64,000 nt of DNA, taken from positions 51,550,407 to 51,614,406 of the forward strand of contig CM055103.1 of the NCBI GenBank assembly GCA_029204225.1. The letters are read 5' to 3'. Origin of the DNA: Diphasiastrum complanatum. Its lineage: Eukaryota; Streptophyta; Lycopodiopsida; Lycopodiales; Lycopodiaceae. The position numbers and the translations under genes were made by a program. Under the pieces are notes generated by a model. That model did no database searches, was not told the DNA's origin, and worked only from the letters and a program-made list of their open reading frames with translations. This document shows positions 1-11,535 of the stretch, one piece after another; position 1 is the stretch's first letter, and every line of letters starts with the position of its first letter.

Positions 1-505
1 CTGAATGCCACAAATATATTATATCAATTTAAAAAACAATGTACATTTTCAAAATACTATATACAAATTGCTTGATGAAATCTTGAAGTCATTTGCGACT
101 TATTTGTATTCCTTTTTTTTTGAAAAAGTACATTGTTGCTCGTCTATCATCCCAATGTTTATGTGGTTTGAAACTCTGAAGTCTAAAATTCTACCTTTTC
201 AAAAATTCCTATAATCCATATTTGATTTTCTCTTTTTACCAGAAACACCTCTTGAGGAGGGATGCATGAGAACCTAGTGAAATTTTCTATAGATACGTGG
301 TATCCAAGAGCCATCAGAGTCTTTTTCATTACAAACAAAAACTGATACAATATTGCTTCGTGGTCTATGGCTTCCGAAAGCCATTGCAAAGCTAAAAGAA
401 GATGAACAACAGAGTCTGAAACAAAATATAGTGGAATCAATATGAAAATAAATAACCAAATTTGTAATAAATGTTGGCGGTCTTTCGTAAATCATATATG
501 TTAGT
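1..505 (-). pseudogene. Gene B, copy 1 (internally deleted)
   Basis: Minus-strand remnant of the B gene. The start at 384 reads MAFGSHRPRSN, then FVCNEKDSDGSW, nearly identical to the copy at 41000-39816. After the first exon region (about 185-384) the sequence joins directly to what lies about 1.2 kb further downstream in the 39.8-41.0 kb copy: 1-180 matches 39450-39610, and 180-505 matches 40790-41120. The middle of the gene is therefore deleted and the frame is broken near 295. No function is known for B. Seen directly: shared sequence and start. Inferred: deletion derivative of a mobile or duplicated gene. Confidence 0.7.
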
Positions 506-559
506 CTAACTACGGTTAGATGAAAGTAGACTTACTTTAACCACAAGTGTTAGGTCCCG

Positions 560-1915
560 GGCACTTAGGAAACTCACGGGCAGCAATTACGGTCCAATCA
601 CTTGTCGGATCTAAGAATCTGTATCTTTTTCGAGGTGTGTCGCTCTGCAAATGCCATGAACTTCTTGAAATAATCAAATACTTTGGATTTCTTCTTCAAG
701 TAGTAGATCGTGGTCATTCGGTTGAAATCATCTATGAACATTAGAAAATATCTCGAATCTGAGAGGGAATCTGTTTTCATCAGAGCGAATCTATTTTCAT
801 CGGTCCACACACATCAGAGTGGATGAGCTCAAGAACTTCTTTGGCTCTTCTTCCCTCGTGTGTGAATGGATTTCGATGTTGCTTGCCTTTCTGACAAGCT
901 TCGCAGAACTCAAACTCTGGCCTTGAAATCTTGAGACCTGTGACAATGTCCTTTCTGCTCATGTGATACAGGCTCCGCATGTTCAGATGATACATTCTTC
1001 TATGCTAGAGCTGATCTTCGTTTTCTGAAGCATTTAATATGATTTCAGAGTTGTTGATTATTTTGGTGTACTAGGATTTCCTTCTTTTCATCCGACCGTC
1101 AGCAACTTGTTTGTCATCTTCTCAATCACACGGCAAGTGTTGTCGTCGAACAAATCCTAGATCTGCCATCTTGGAGACAAATAGTAGATTCTTTTTTAGT
1201 GAGGGCACATAGAGTGCTCCTGGCAGCTCTGCTTGGCCTGACAGTGTTCGTAGCTATAGAGAGCCGATGAATTTGACATCGTGTCTGCTTCCATTGCCTT
1301 GAATCACTGCTCTGTCATTTTCGAGTTCGCGAAAGTTGATCAAGATCTTCTTGTTGTAGGTTACGTGAGATGTTGTTCCTGAATCGATGACTACATCATA
1401 GTCATGTTCAGAGTAGCTTGTCGAAGATTTGTCGAGTATCGTGAAACCTTCGTCACCTCTTTCAGCATCCTTTGATGACTCTACAACGTTTGTCTTTTCA
1501 ACTTTGTTTTTCCTTTTTGGGTTGAATTTGCAGTCGTATGCAGAATGCCCTTTCTTCTTGTAGTGTATGCAAGGTATTGCTGGATTGAACCAACATTTGT
1601 TGGCCGTATGGCCTGGTTTGTGGCAGTGATCATAGGAAGAAGATTGTTGATTCGAGGACTTCGTCTTCTCGAATCTTGGCTTGTTTTTGTTCTTCTTCTT
1701 TCCTTTCGAGAAGAGAGCCTTCTCTTGATCACTGCTTCCCTCTCCTTTGTCTCTCATGAGTCTCTCATCAGCAACAAGACTGACTGCTTTGCCAAATGTC
1801 ATATCTGGTAGACTCAGTATGAGCATTCTCAGTAGTTGATAGGACGTCGGTAGAGATTTCATGAAGTACATCAACTGCTGTGGTAGAGATTTTTTTTCGT
1901 GCGAAAGCTCTTCTT
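560..1915 (-). pseudogene. Copia gag-protease-integrase fragment
   Basis: Minus-strand Ty1/Copia polyprotein, with the N-terminus of gag and all of RT missing. Gag (1254-1874) has a CHKPGHTANKC zinc knuckle (C-x2-C-x4-H-x4-C spacing, first Cys in YDHC), a second degenerate knuckle (CIHYKKKGHSAYDC), and the protease motif VIDSGTTSH. Further along are the pre-integrase and integrase N-terminus (780-995; CEACQKGKQHR, IHSDVCGP) and the integrase core (598-810; FIDDFNR, RSDK). Stops and frame changes separate the blocks. It abuts the LTR at 1917-2587 directly, so the 5' part of gag was lost. Confidence 0.85.
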
Positions 1916-1916
1916 A

Positions 1917-2587
1917 CGGGATCCCAGACACTCAACTACACATCACAGAATATATTTTATTCTAGTAATCAAGAGACATAGCACAAGGCCAAGAGATACA
2001 TGAAATAGAACGACTATATTGTCAGTTTTGTTTTAGAGTGAGATCGTCAGTGTCTCGCACATTGGCGGATTGACTCTATGCTCTTTTGCTTTGTTCTGCT
2101 CGTTGGCAGACTTTCATGCACAACTATGGTATTTTTGCTTTCTTACTCTATTCGATACGTCTCTCTCTGTTTCTTACAAATCTCTATATTCACTATCTCT
2201 CTTCAAACAATTATGATCCAAAGAGGATTGTTTATACCTCCATTGTGTGGAGTTTACAAGATAGCTAAACGTAGAATCACAAGACTAGTTAATGCTAATC
2301 AACTAGTTAGTTAGTCTTTGTCGTTGCTATTCATTTCAGCTGGGCATGAAGCCCGTTGAGCTACCAGCTGGCAGCGCATAAGATTTCTCTTCATGTGTTT
2401 TCATTCTTTTCATTTTGCGTCCATTTTGCACTTTGCGGTCCTAGAGGTGTGTTTACGATTCGCGATTGATTCGTGAATCGTTCGTGCTTCGAGTCAAAGA
2501 CACGTTGACTATCGCGAATTGTTCTCGTTCGACCTTTGTGTCTTGTTCGTGCTGCGACAAAGTTGCAGGAGTTCACCATTTCTGACA
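1917..2587 (-). repeat. Copia LTR (TGTCAGAAATGG family)
   Basis: On the minus strand it starts TGTCAGAAATGGTGAAC at 2587. It shares its beginning, a central GTAGCTC segment and an AGCAGAACA stretch with the plus-strand LTR at 11536, so both belong to one LTR family. The left edge near 1917-1925 is uncertain. On its right it is fused to an integrase fragment that ends in a GGAGGGGGAG run, which looks like a purine tract. Confidence 0.6.
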
Positions 2588-4209
2588 ATAAACTCTCCCC
2601 CTCCATCTGTGCGTAGAGCTTTGATCTTTCTCTGGGTCTGATTTTCAACAGACGCCTTGAACTGCTTGAAGAACTTGAAGGTTTTGGATTTGTTCTTCAG
2701 AAAATAAGTTTCAGTCCTTCAAGAGAAGTCATCGATGAAGGTTAGTAAATAGAGAGCTCCCTTTGTCGAAACAGTTTGCATCGGGCCACAAATGTCGCTA
2801 TGTACAAGATCTAGCAAACTTCTAGAAGTATCGGAAATTAATGGACTGTTAGCATGCTTGCTGATAATATAGCTTTCACATGGAGAAGTTGGTTTGCCAA
2901 CAGAAGACAGATCTTGTACTAGATTCTGAGTCGACATTTGCTAAATACTATTGAAGATGGCCTAATCTGAAATGCCAAAGCATATCAGTTGATTCAGAAG
3001 TGGATGTGTGAAGAGCTTGATTATTAGAAGAATCAATGGTTGAGTTTGTAAAGATAGCCGCTTCTTCTTCCGAAAGCTATAACTTTTTGGGATTTGTCAA
3101 GAATGCTGTAGCTGTACAACTATATCGAATTCGACCCTCCGACTTGAATCACTGATTCTACTAAATGAGAGCAGAGTTTTGGTCAGATTTGGAACGTGGA
3201 GAGCGTTGGACAACAACTTGACTTCACCTTTCTGAAATTCGACTCTGACTGATCCTTCTCCCTCGTCGACTCTGACTGTTCCTTCTCCCTCGATCGAATG
3301 AGATGAGTTGTCTCCAAGTTGCACAACTCGAGAGTGGGTGAATGACCTATAGTCTTTGAACCAGTCATAATGGTGAGTCATATGTTGAGTTGCTCTGGAG
3401 TCTAGATAGCAAGAATCGATATGATGTTGTTCTCCATCCTTGGTCATGAAAGTCGCTTCGTCTTTTTCTTGTTGCTGAATCGAGTGACTAGTTGTAGCAG
3501 CATGTGCTTCTTGTCGGAACTACTTCTTTCTTTCATTGTTGTATCTCAAAGTTCGGCAGTCCTTGATTTCACGGCCATCTGTTGCAAGAGATTCTTAAAC
3601 TCGTTAACGTGATTCTGAATTGAATTACCATTTGACATCTTGAGAGTGAAGAATTTTCTTCGTAGATGTATCTTAGAAGTATTTCACATCATATAGTGAG
3701 CTCATGATGTCACGTACTTGTTTCGAAGTTTGAGCTTCATATATGTGGCCAATCTAAGTGTCTGCTATATTAAGAATAATAAGCGCGAAAGCTTTACCAT
3801 CCTCTGACTTTCAATTTGAGTCGACAGTGTCGTCTTCAGGCTTCTCTTCTATACTTGTCACAACTTCCCACGACTCATAGGCGATTAGCAAGGTCTTCAT
3901 CTTAAATTTCCACAAGTAGTAATTGGATTCATTCAACTGTCTGTGATAAGACCGGCTTTACTCTGAGAATCAATCTAGAACTTTAGTATGTCGATATATC
4001 GATGACGTTAAGAGAGAGATATCGTGTTGTGCTACAATTGGAAATCAACTATCTGATACTGAAATTGATTCAACAAATTGAAGAATATGATATTGTGAAA
4101 AGCATTAAATGATATGGATTTGATATCGAGAAAGATATCAAGTATTAGAGCCCTAGTATAACAGATGACATTGATATCATGAAGGTACGCTCTAATATTA
4201 TATATTAGA
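2588..4209 (-). pseudogene. Second Copia gag-protease-integrase remnant
   Basis: Reads from about 3920 down to 2590. Gag (about 3750-3920) resembles the gag fragment at 54100-54340. The protease is at 3097-3447, with CYLDSRATQHM, so the usual DSG is DSR. The integrase follows at 2719-2937 (CGPMQTVSTKGALYLLTFIDDFS), and a short core piece ends KALRTDGGGEF at about 2600, cut there by the LTR at 2587. Many frame breaks. PBS and LTR edge lie at 4210-4222, so this is one minus-strand element lacking RT and its 3' end. Confidence 0.75.
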
Positions 4210-4221
4210 GCTCTAATACCA
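4210..4221 (-). other. Primer binding site (tRNA-iMet type)
   Basis: Minus strand TGGTATTAGAGC, one change from the usual plant Copia PBS TGGTATCAGAGC. An LTR edge (TGTTGG on plus) begins immediately to the right at 4222. The rest of that LTR was not delimited. Confidence 0.6.
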
Positions 4222-4329
4222 TGTTGGAAAGAGGTGATAATGCAATAATGACAAGTCGAAGCTTGTGAACGACTTATGAGCGCAACCAAAAATCTTATGA
4301 TGGGTTCTATGGCTTGTCCCTACAAAAAG

Positions 4330-5237
4330 CCACAATAATTAATTAATCATTTAATTGAAATTTTTTCCCACCCAGCTCATTGGGTTTTGGATTTATTTAG
4401 CAGTACCGACACTACAAACAAATTTGTTGTTCAGAAAGGTAGACAGACATTTTGCTGCAATAGATTTAGATTCTAATTTAGTTGAAATTGTAAAAATGAC
4501 AATGAAATCTCTCTCAGTTTTGTCAAATGAGTTGGCTGTTGAAAGAGGTGCCACTTGTTTCTACTGAGGCTCCTCCAGAGAAAGAAAAAAAAATGTCAAT
4601 GACATTTATGATATCTGGATGTAATGAATTCTCTTTTATTATTAAAAAATTTGTGCCCATAATTTTTTGAAAATTAGTGTCTTGAAATCTTTTCGATTAA
4701 TTTAATATTTTTAAATTTGTTTGTAGTAAAAAAATCATAATAGCCCGTTGCAATTTTAGTTTTGATCATGGTTATTAATGTTAAACTTTAGGATATTTTT
4801 ATTTTTGAGAATATATGAAATTGTTAAATTCATATTATTGAGAAAATGCTAAATATTATTTGATTTGATTAGATCAAAATTTTAATTTTTTAATTTTTTG
4901 ACTTGTTTCTATGATAATTATTTAGGAGACAATGTTGTTAGAGATTTAGAGAGAGAAAGAGAGAGAGAGTCTTTTCAAAACGATTTCAATTTTTTCACAA
5001 ATCATATAATCTCGGTTGATGTGAAATAATCTCATTTGCAATCATTTAATGTTTACAAATTCAATAAATTTACAGAGATATTTGAAATATAAGTAGAGAT
5101 TTTTAAAATATCAAAATTTGAAAAATGCTAATTACAATTTTAGCAATAACTTTAGACAAATAAATTTTCATTTATTCTAGTGGTTGTGTGACTAATGATA
5201 TTATTTTAAATAGCATTATTATTTAATATCAAAGTTC
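4330..5237. other. A+T-rich stretch without a recognisable gene
   Basis: A 71-codon open frame at 4355-4567 (plus) ends in a stop and matches nothing I recognise. The rest is A+T-rich with a short GA run near 4950-4968. No coding, RNA or element signature seen. Confidence 0.4.
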
Positions 5238-5394
5238 TAGGTGTCGTGATACGGCACCTATACGGCACGGGTGTCTTGCACCCACGGCACCTTTTTTTTT
5301 TTTAAATTTAAGTCATTTTTAGTGAAAAATACTAAAAAAAAAAAAAAAAAAACAGGTGTTGTACAAAGGCACGTGTGTCGTGGTACGACACCTA
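5238..5394. repeat. Foldback / MITE-like inverted repeat
   Basis: The left arm starts TAGGTGTCGT and carries ACGGCAC blocks. The right arm ends ACGACACCTA, its approximate reverse complement. The arms continue inward into T12 (about 5292-5303) and A19 or more (about 5333-5352), which can also pair. The right arm contains the near-perfect palindrome GGTGTCGTGGTACGACACC. No ORF lies inside. It could also be one copy of a small hairpin-forming repeat. Confidence 0.6.
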
Positions 5395-5479
5395 TCCCAT
5401 GGGGTACTTTGTTTAATATATACTAAGTTGCAGTTATTAATCGTGGTCTATTAATATAAAAAATATGATAGTTTTTTAG

Positions 5480-6910
5480 TATTACGGGACACAGGTGGAG
5501 GAGAGATCCTTGGAGGCTTGGAGATCCTTACTTGCAGGTGGATGCATCCTAGCTTGGAGTTGGGGAGCATCTTGAAGCTTGCAGATTGCTTGGAGGACAT
5601 TTGGAGGCTCTACCTTGGATTTGGAGGACTTCCTCACTTCTACTTGTAAAAGTGGTATCAGAGCTAGAAAAAGGATGGTAACCTTTCTAACCTTCTTCAA
5701 GTTCTATTAAGATCACCAACTAATTTTTTTTTGGGAAAGATTATAGGCTTTTCTAGTTGTAGGAAGCTTGTACCCAATGAATCTAGTTCTCTTTGGAAGA
5801 GAGTAGTGATGCTTATATAATTGTTTAGGGGCTAATTTTTTATCATGTTAGAGAAGTTTTAAAGTGGGCTTTGGGTTTTTAAAAGTTTTGAAAAACATTT
5901 GTGGAGTGGTTAGAGGAAGTCTTCCTCTAGATACACAAACTTTTTTTTGCAAAAAGATTGATTCTAGCTATGTGTTTTGATCAAAACTAGTGTTTTTTTT
6001 GCATAAATGAAGTGTTTGAAGTTATGATTTTCATTTTGAAGTTCTATTTTTCAGACCTGTAAATCTGAAAATCAGACCTAAAAAGTGAAGTTTTCATTCA
6101 AACTTCATTAGTTACACCTTTTTATCTCCTAGTTTCATGAAGATAGCAATGTAGGAAGGGAATGGTAGTGTAACTTTGTGCATAAAACAAGTTTTGAAAT
6201 TCTACTTTTTGTCATTTTGAAGTTATGATTTTCAGACCTGTAAATTTGAAAATCAGATTTGAAAATTGAAGTTTTCATAAAGCTTCATTAGTTATCCATT
6301 TCTAGACACTAGTTTCTTGGTTTTGGAAATCTAGAATAGTGAGAAATGTGAAAACTTTGGTTGCTTTTGAAATGACATATGGAATTGGAATGAGAATGAG
6401 AACTTTATGTAAACATTAGCTTGGACTAGTTAATTAAAGTTCACATAAAGATTTGGTTTTCATTATTGCTTTTGATTAAGGCAAATGTAGCTTGTAGTTG
6501 TTTTTCTCTTGAGCTTGGATTAAGCTTGCAAATAGTAGGCTTGGATTGAGCTTACAAACAATAAGATTGAATGAATAGAAGTAAATGCTTTTTATTTGCA
6601 TTGGATGTAACAATTGAAGCATTTCTATCATTCTAATTTGAGCACTTGTTGTTGTATTTGCATAATAGGAAAACACACAAGCAACCCCCGTGGATCAAAC
6701 CAATGAAAACCCAACATTTGATCTATCAAACCCATCCATGTGGAACAAGCTCTTGAACTTTTATATTAACAAATTCAAGCCACTAATAAGCAGCTTCTTG
6801 AAACTAATCAAAGAGACCAAGACTTAGAGTCTAGGTTAGCCAATCAGAAGAAGCATGTAGTTCCACCTCCTGTAAAAGTGTTTAAGGGGGAGAAGAAAGT
6901 GGTAAACTCG
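5480..6910 (+). mobile_element. 5' LTR edge, PBS and leader of an LTR retrotransposon
   Basis: A perfect plant PBS, TGGTATCAGAGC, lies at 5653-5664, so an LTR ends about 5650; its start was not found. The leader holds two copies of a block of about 180 bp around 6030-6110 and 6215-6300 (GAAAATCAGA and GTTTTCAT stretches). A gag-like frame begins about 6670 (NQKKHVVPPPVKVFKGEKK) and is cut near 6910, where the inverted H-gene flank starts. The class is not decided. Confidence 0.6.
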
Positions 6911-7300
6911 TAAGTAACTGTAAACACTCGATTTTTTATGAGTAGTTTCAATCAAAACTTTCTAATACAATCTTTGTACTAATTGTAACTAACTTTCTAT
7001 TAGTTGTATATAGGTACGTAAAGGACATGAGTTCGAGATCAAATGCAGAGATATGGGAACTTATGGAAGAACATTGAGATTCACTATCAGCAAATACATG
7101 CCAATCATCATGTTTTTTTATCAATATAGAAAATTGCATTCCAGTATTACACTATGGACACAACCTGATTGTAAGAATCTATATTAATATCAATAAAAAA
7201 ACCCCATAAAAGGGTTGTTCACCTGTAAAATGATTGTATCTTTTTTTTTTTTATGTATCTCTATTAGCTAGGTAGGTCTCGTATTGATTATAATGGTCAG
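6890..7300 (-). repeat. Inverted copy of the H-gene 3' flank
   Basis: Reverse complement of 33526-33870 (to about 7245), then of 32140-32226 (7268-7360). The 1.3 kb between these blocks in the 32-33.5 kb copy, which holds the later H exons, is missing here. This identifies 6.9-7.9 kb as a minus-strand H copy with a 3' deletion. Confidence 0.7.
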
Positions 7301-7344
7301 AATCAAAATAAACTTAGGCTGGATCATATGGAATTCTCACAAAA

Positions 7345-7880
7345 AGATTATGTACAGGAGTGGAAACAGAAGTGGAAATAATATTTACAGATTTTCCTGT
7401 TATTTTGTCGAGCTCCTCTTGGGTAATCAACACTTTTGGTAATGAAACCTGTTAAGGAGCTGGACGAATAGGGGTGAAGATTCTCGATCTGAGTTAGATT
7501 CTCCAGCATCTGACTCAGAGCTCAGAAAGATACGGGGTCTCTTGGCCGAGATACGTCTAGAAGAAAGAGAAGCAGCTGGCCTTCGAGATCCAACCTTCTT
7601 GGAGACATGCTACTTCCTCTTCCTCCTAGAGGTAGTCGGCAAGTCGGTTCTATCCAGAGGTAGGTCTCTGGAGGTGTTGGCATTATCAATATGCAGACCA
7701 GAATATCGGTCCCGAAGCCTTCTGAGAATGGTGAAATCTTTTGGCATGATGGTGACACGCTTACCATGCACTCGCAAAAGACAAATATCCTCAAAAAACT
7801 AGGATAGAAAATCTTCTACAGCACCCTGTAAGGCCGCTTGCAAAATCATTGCACGACATTTGTAAAATTTGTACATGATT
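7345..7880 (-). pseudogene. Gene H, copy 1: histone H3-fold protein with C-terminal extension
   Basis: Reading minus from about 7876: YKCRAMILQAALQGAVEDFLS, a stop at 7801-7799, then [20 protein letters not shown] and DFTILRRLRDRY. This follows the last helices of histone H3 (family: ...[39 protein letters not shown]), with KRVTIMPKD exact. A non-histone extension comes next: SRRKRK, a stop at 7612-7610, then SAKRPRIFLSSESDAGES, like a nuclear signal plus an acidic serine cluster. Then comes QEELDKITGKSVNIISTS, which is shared with the copy at 32070. The N-tail and first helix are not found here; 7880-8030 may be intron or lost. Two in-frame stops make this copy dead. The H3 relation is seen directly; the role is unknown. 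Confidence 0.85.
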
Positions 7881-8127
7881 GTTGGGAAAAATAAAACATT
7901 ACTCATTACATGGTGCTAATCTATATCATTATCTGATACTTATCTTTTTTTCTACACAATTCAAAAAATAAATATCTAGTTCAACTTTTTCATTGGTTTT
8001 ATAGAAGAGCACAATTTAGATATCACGCTAAAAACTCGCCAAATGTTACGGTTTTTCGAAAGGCATTCAAATTCATAACAAAAGAGAGATCCTTGTAATA
8101 TATCAAAAATCTATTACAGAAAATTGT

Positions 8128-9215
8128 TTAATTATCATCATCATCCTCTTCAAGATTCAAACGGATGGTATTGTCATGAAAGAATAATCTCCTTTCATAT
8201 GGATCCAAAAATTCTAAATTTTTCCTTTTGCTCATATCAATGTAACATGAATAAAGGGCCATTGCAGATGATCTTTTTGTAGTCTCATTGGGAGTATAAC
8301 CCAATATTTTAATTGCCAAATCTCTTTCACAAAAAATATTTTATATGTTCCTCTTGCGTACTTATGGCCTCCTCAAAAAACTGATAATGATTTGATGGCC
8401 ATAATGATAGTGGTTGCGTATGGATTAAAGATGAATGATATGTACAAATCTTATTATTTTGAAAGTTTTTCAAATAATGAGATAGAGACTCATCCTTTCT
8501 CCCGGCTGATACACCTCGGACGCCTCCATGTTTCATACCAAATGCATCTATTTCAATAGCATCCTGTAAACGAGTAAAGATAATAAATTTAGAATGATAC
8601 ATAACTCTGCAAACTCATACTTTAACACAATGTTTGAAACAAGAAAAATGAACAATATCAATACCAATATAATATCTATGTACCAGATCATAATTATCGT
8701 ATTCAACGGCGTTTGCTCTACTAATGTCATGTCCTCCAATGGGCCTCTACATTTCGAGAGGGGATATATCAATCGTTTGGGGGATATTTTTTTTGGAATT
8801 CCAAAAATTCCTCCTATGTAGGCAAAGTTTTTTCATAGGCTTTAGATTTTTCAATCATGGCCTCCATGGCCTCATTGCCAGATTTTCAATTGCCATCTTT
8901 ATCTAATCTATCTCACTTTCAAGGTCATCATATGTGTAATTAACAATGTCATAAAATTCTGATAAATTTTGTGCAAAACTCGAGAGAATTTTATCCTCTC
9001 TCTTCTATATCATTAAATGAAATATAACTCTCATTATTTATAAAATATAAGGGAACATCGATCATAGTTAATTGATTAACATGAGATGCAGATGGAAGAG
9101 AATCAGAGAGGATTATAGAACGAGGGAGAGTTTTCTTATAATCTGAAGCCATAGATGTTTCAACTTCAACCTCTATATCAGTATCTGCATCATCTATTGT
9201 ATTACATAATACAAA
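8128..9215 (-). pseudogene. Gene A, copy 1
   Basis: Diverged minus-strand copy of the A gene. The last exon (about 8579-8128) follows an acceptor at the same place as in the 59.8 kb copy, then DAFGMKHGGVRG, SHYLKNFQNNKI, and CYIDMSK...FFHDNTI with an acidic end (EEDDDDN). The upstream part (about 9205-8900) reads LYFINNESYISF and SEFYDIVNYTYDD, matching VYYINDDVYF and SEFSDFVDFETDD. Frameshifts occur between 9000 and 8600. The N-terminal exon is missing. Unknown function. Confidence 0.7.
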
Positions 9216-9382
9216 ATTCCATTGTTCATAATCTATGGATCTTCAATTTCGATGGATGTTCCAATGTCTTTTTATTTTATATGCTCTTATTGCCTTACTC
9301 TTACATGCACAAGATAAATTGTTTTAGTTAATATATTTTTTAAAATTGATTCACTTAGAAATAGAAAAAAAAAAAATATTTT

Positions 9383-10545
9383 CATATGGCATAACGTACC
9401 TTTACACCATTCAATCGAAATTGATAGTAGTGAGGTAGATCGAATTGCAACATGTCCAGTTCTATTCGAATGTGATTGAGACACCAATCTTCCTCGATCT
9501 CAACCATTGCAAGAATGTTGTCATTTGTTTTCACTGTTATCTGAAGTTGCTCTTGAGGGTTTATACTAAAATCTTGATCAAGTGGCTTCCAAACATTTTT
9601 GCATTTGATCCATCATCTATAATACAACATTTGTTTTTTGATGTGATATCTAAATGTCATTGATGAGTTACATACTCCACTCAACTTGCTGATTTTGTTT
9701 CGTATCCCAACCATCATCCAACAACTTGGCGATTATTTCAACACTCAAGTCCTTATAAATAAACATTGTTTTTGTTCTCTGAACATTGCATTTGTAGATA
9801 CCAACTTAATCTATTGTTCTTTGATCTAGTGCTATATTTTAATATACTCTGAATATCAATATATAGCCTAGATTGAAAACTTTCTGAAATTGCCGCATCA
9901 GGAGAAATCCATACCTCACTCGAAAAATCTGGTAGAGGATATGGCTCTAATTTATCAGCTAAACCACTTTTATATCATAAAAGAAAACTCTTGACTCTAA
10001 AAGTGATTTTGGAGAATGACCTTTATATTGTAAAATATCGATATCTGAATGCATGGCATCAATTATTCCTGCAATCGATTGAACTGTTTGTCATTCAACG
10101 AAATTTGATGGATACAAATTTGCAAAACCAACAAAAACATAACAAGAAAAATATAATTTAAAAAAATGCTAACTCTGAAGAAATTAAATCTGAAAACTTA
10201 CAATTGCATTTTCTTCTATCATTTGGATTCGAATCATGGATGTTGAGCTCATTGTGAAGATAAGAATGCTGAACTAAAACTTTCATGATAGATTCACCGG
10301 CTGGTGATACTTTGAAATCCAAGAGCTTCTATATATGTTATCCGATCTTTTTCTTTTTCGGAATGAGCCTTTTGCAGAGGGATGCATCAAGATCCATTGA
10401 TATTTTTGATATATTCTTGGTATCAATTGATCTTCTACATTTTTTTCATTGCAAATATTGATTGCATCTTGGTTCCTCTTGGTCTCCGATTATGTACGCA
10501 AGCTGAGAACGGAGAGAATGTAGAGATTGAGAGGTAAACCTAAGA
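9383..10545 (-). pseudogene. Gene B, copy 2
   Basis: Minus-strand B copy. Near 10340-10200 it reads LLDFKVSPAGESIMKVLVQH and NDRRKCNCK, and near 9790-9660 TKTMFIYKDLSVEIIAKLLD. The C-terminus is at about 9500 (EEDW), ending at 9383. All blocks line up in order with the 39.8-41.0 kb copy. Several frame breaks, and the MAFGS start is not preserved. A splice donor follows the CNCK block, as in the other copies. Confidence 0.65.
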
Positions 10546-10559
10546 ATGACAATCCAAAT

Positions 10560-11290
10560 AAGAGAATGACAAAATAAGAGATAGAATGAAGAAAATGAGA
10601 GGTATACCTATGAATGACAAGAAGTTCCTAAACTACAAGGATTAGTTAACTATAGTTCACGACTATTGACGTCAAATCAACCTCGAGTGTACAATGACGA
10701 GCAACATAAGAGTAAATTGTGGTTCAATCACAATTGTTTGTTCTACCTAGCGGTATATTTGAAAATCACAAAAATTTGGCCGAGAAAGTTCGTCAACCAC
10801 TATTATAGTTCGTCACAGATGGACACCATTCATTGGGACACATAACTGTTGAGAGCGTGCAATGTCAAAAACAACATCTTGACAAAGGGCCCATTTTGAG
10901 TTCTAATATCTCCTAATGTTAGACTCTTATAATCATATGTTTATCCATTTGGTATCTCACCATGACAAAGCATTCAACTGAATGAAAAGACACTTTTGAT
11001 GCCTCGAATAATTGCATTTTCAAAGAATGAGCATCGTATAGTTTTTTATTATTCAAATCTCATAATATAGTAACAACGGAGCAAAAGATCATAGCACACA
11101 TACATATCTAGTCTTCTCCTGTGCACGATAGAAATATGAGAAATTTGGAATTACATACACTCTCACGATAGACTAGAGACAAGGATGCGAAACTCTCACT
11201 AATAGATTAGAATGCGAATGAGATACATATAAGAAAACGTCCTACTTTCAACAAAGATTATAATTGGCATACAATAGAGAGGACCATGCA
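10560..11290. other. No gene seen
   Basis: A+T-rich sequence between the B copy and the Copia 3' end. I see no ORF, RNA gene or repeat boundary I can support. Confidence 0.3.
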
Positions 11291-11535
11291 CGATGATGAT
11301 GGATTCTCAGAGTGCCATATATTTGTCACATGATCATGTCTTCCATTCTAAGACTAAACACATACATCTGAAGTACCATCACATTCAAGACTTGATCTCA
11401 AAAGGAGAGCTGAAGGTCTAGTGCATAAAATCCTAAGACATGGTTGCAGATTTGCTAACAAAGGCGCTCGACAAACCACTCTTCACAAAACAAAGAAATG
11501 CAATGGGACCGAACATACACAAAAGTTGCAAGATT
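11290..11535 (+). pseudogene. Copia RNase H C-terminus and polypurine tract
   Basis: Plus strand: DSQSAIYLSHDHVFHSKTKH, then HLKYHHIQDLI, then MVADLLTKALDKPLFTKQ. This is the end of a Copia reverse transcriptase/RNase H (family: DNTSAIHL..HIDIKYHF..DMVADILTKAL). One internal stop. A purine tract, AAGAGGGAG, ends at about 11534, and the LTR starts at once with TGTCAG. Everything 5' of RNase H is absent. Confidence 0.85.

Noticed and set aside
7542-7802. 86-codon plus-strand ORF
   Set aside because: Opposite strand of the histone H3-like region; the minus frame has clear family similarity, this one none.
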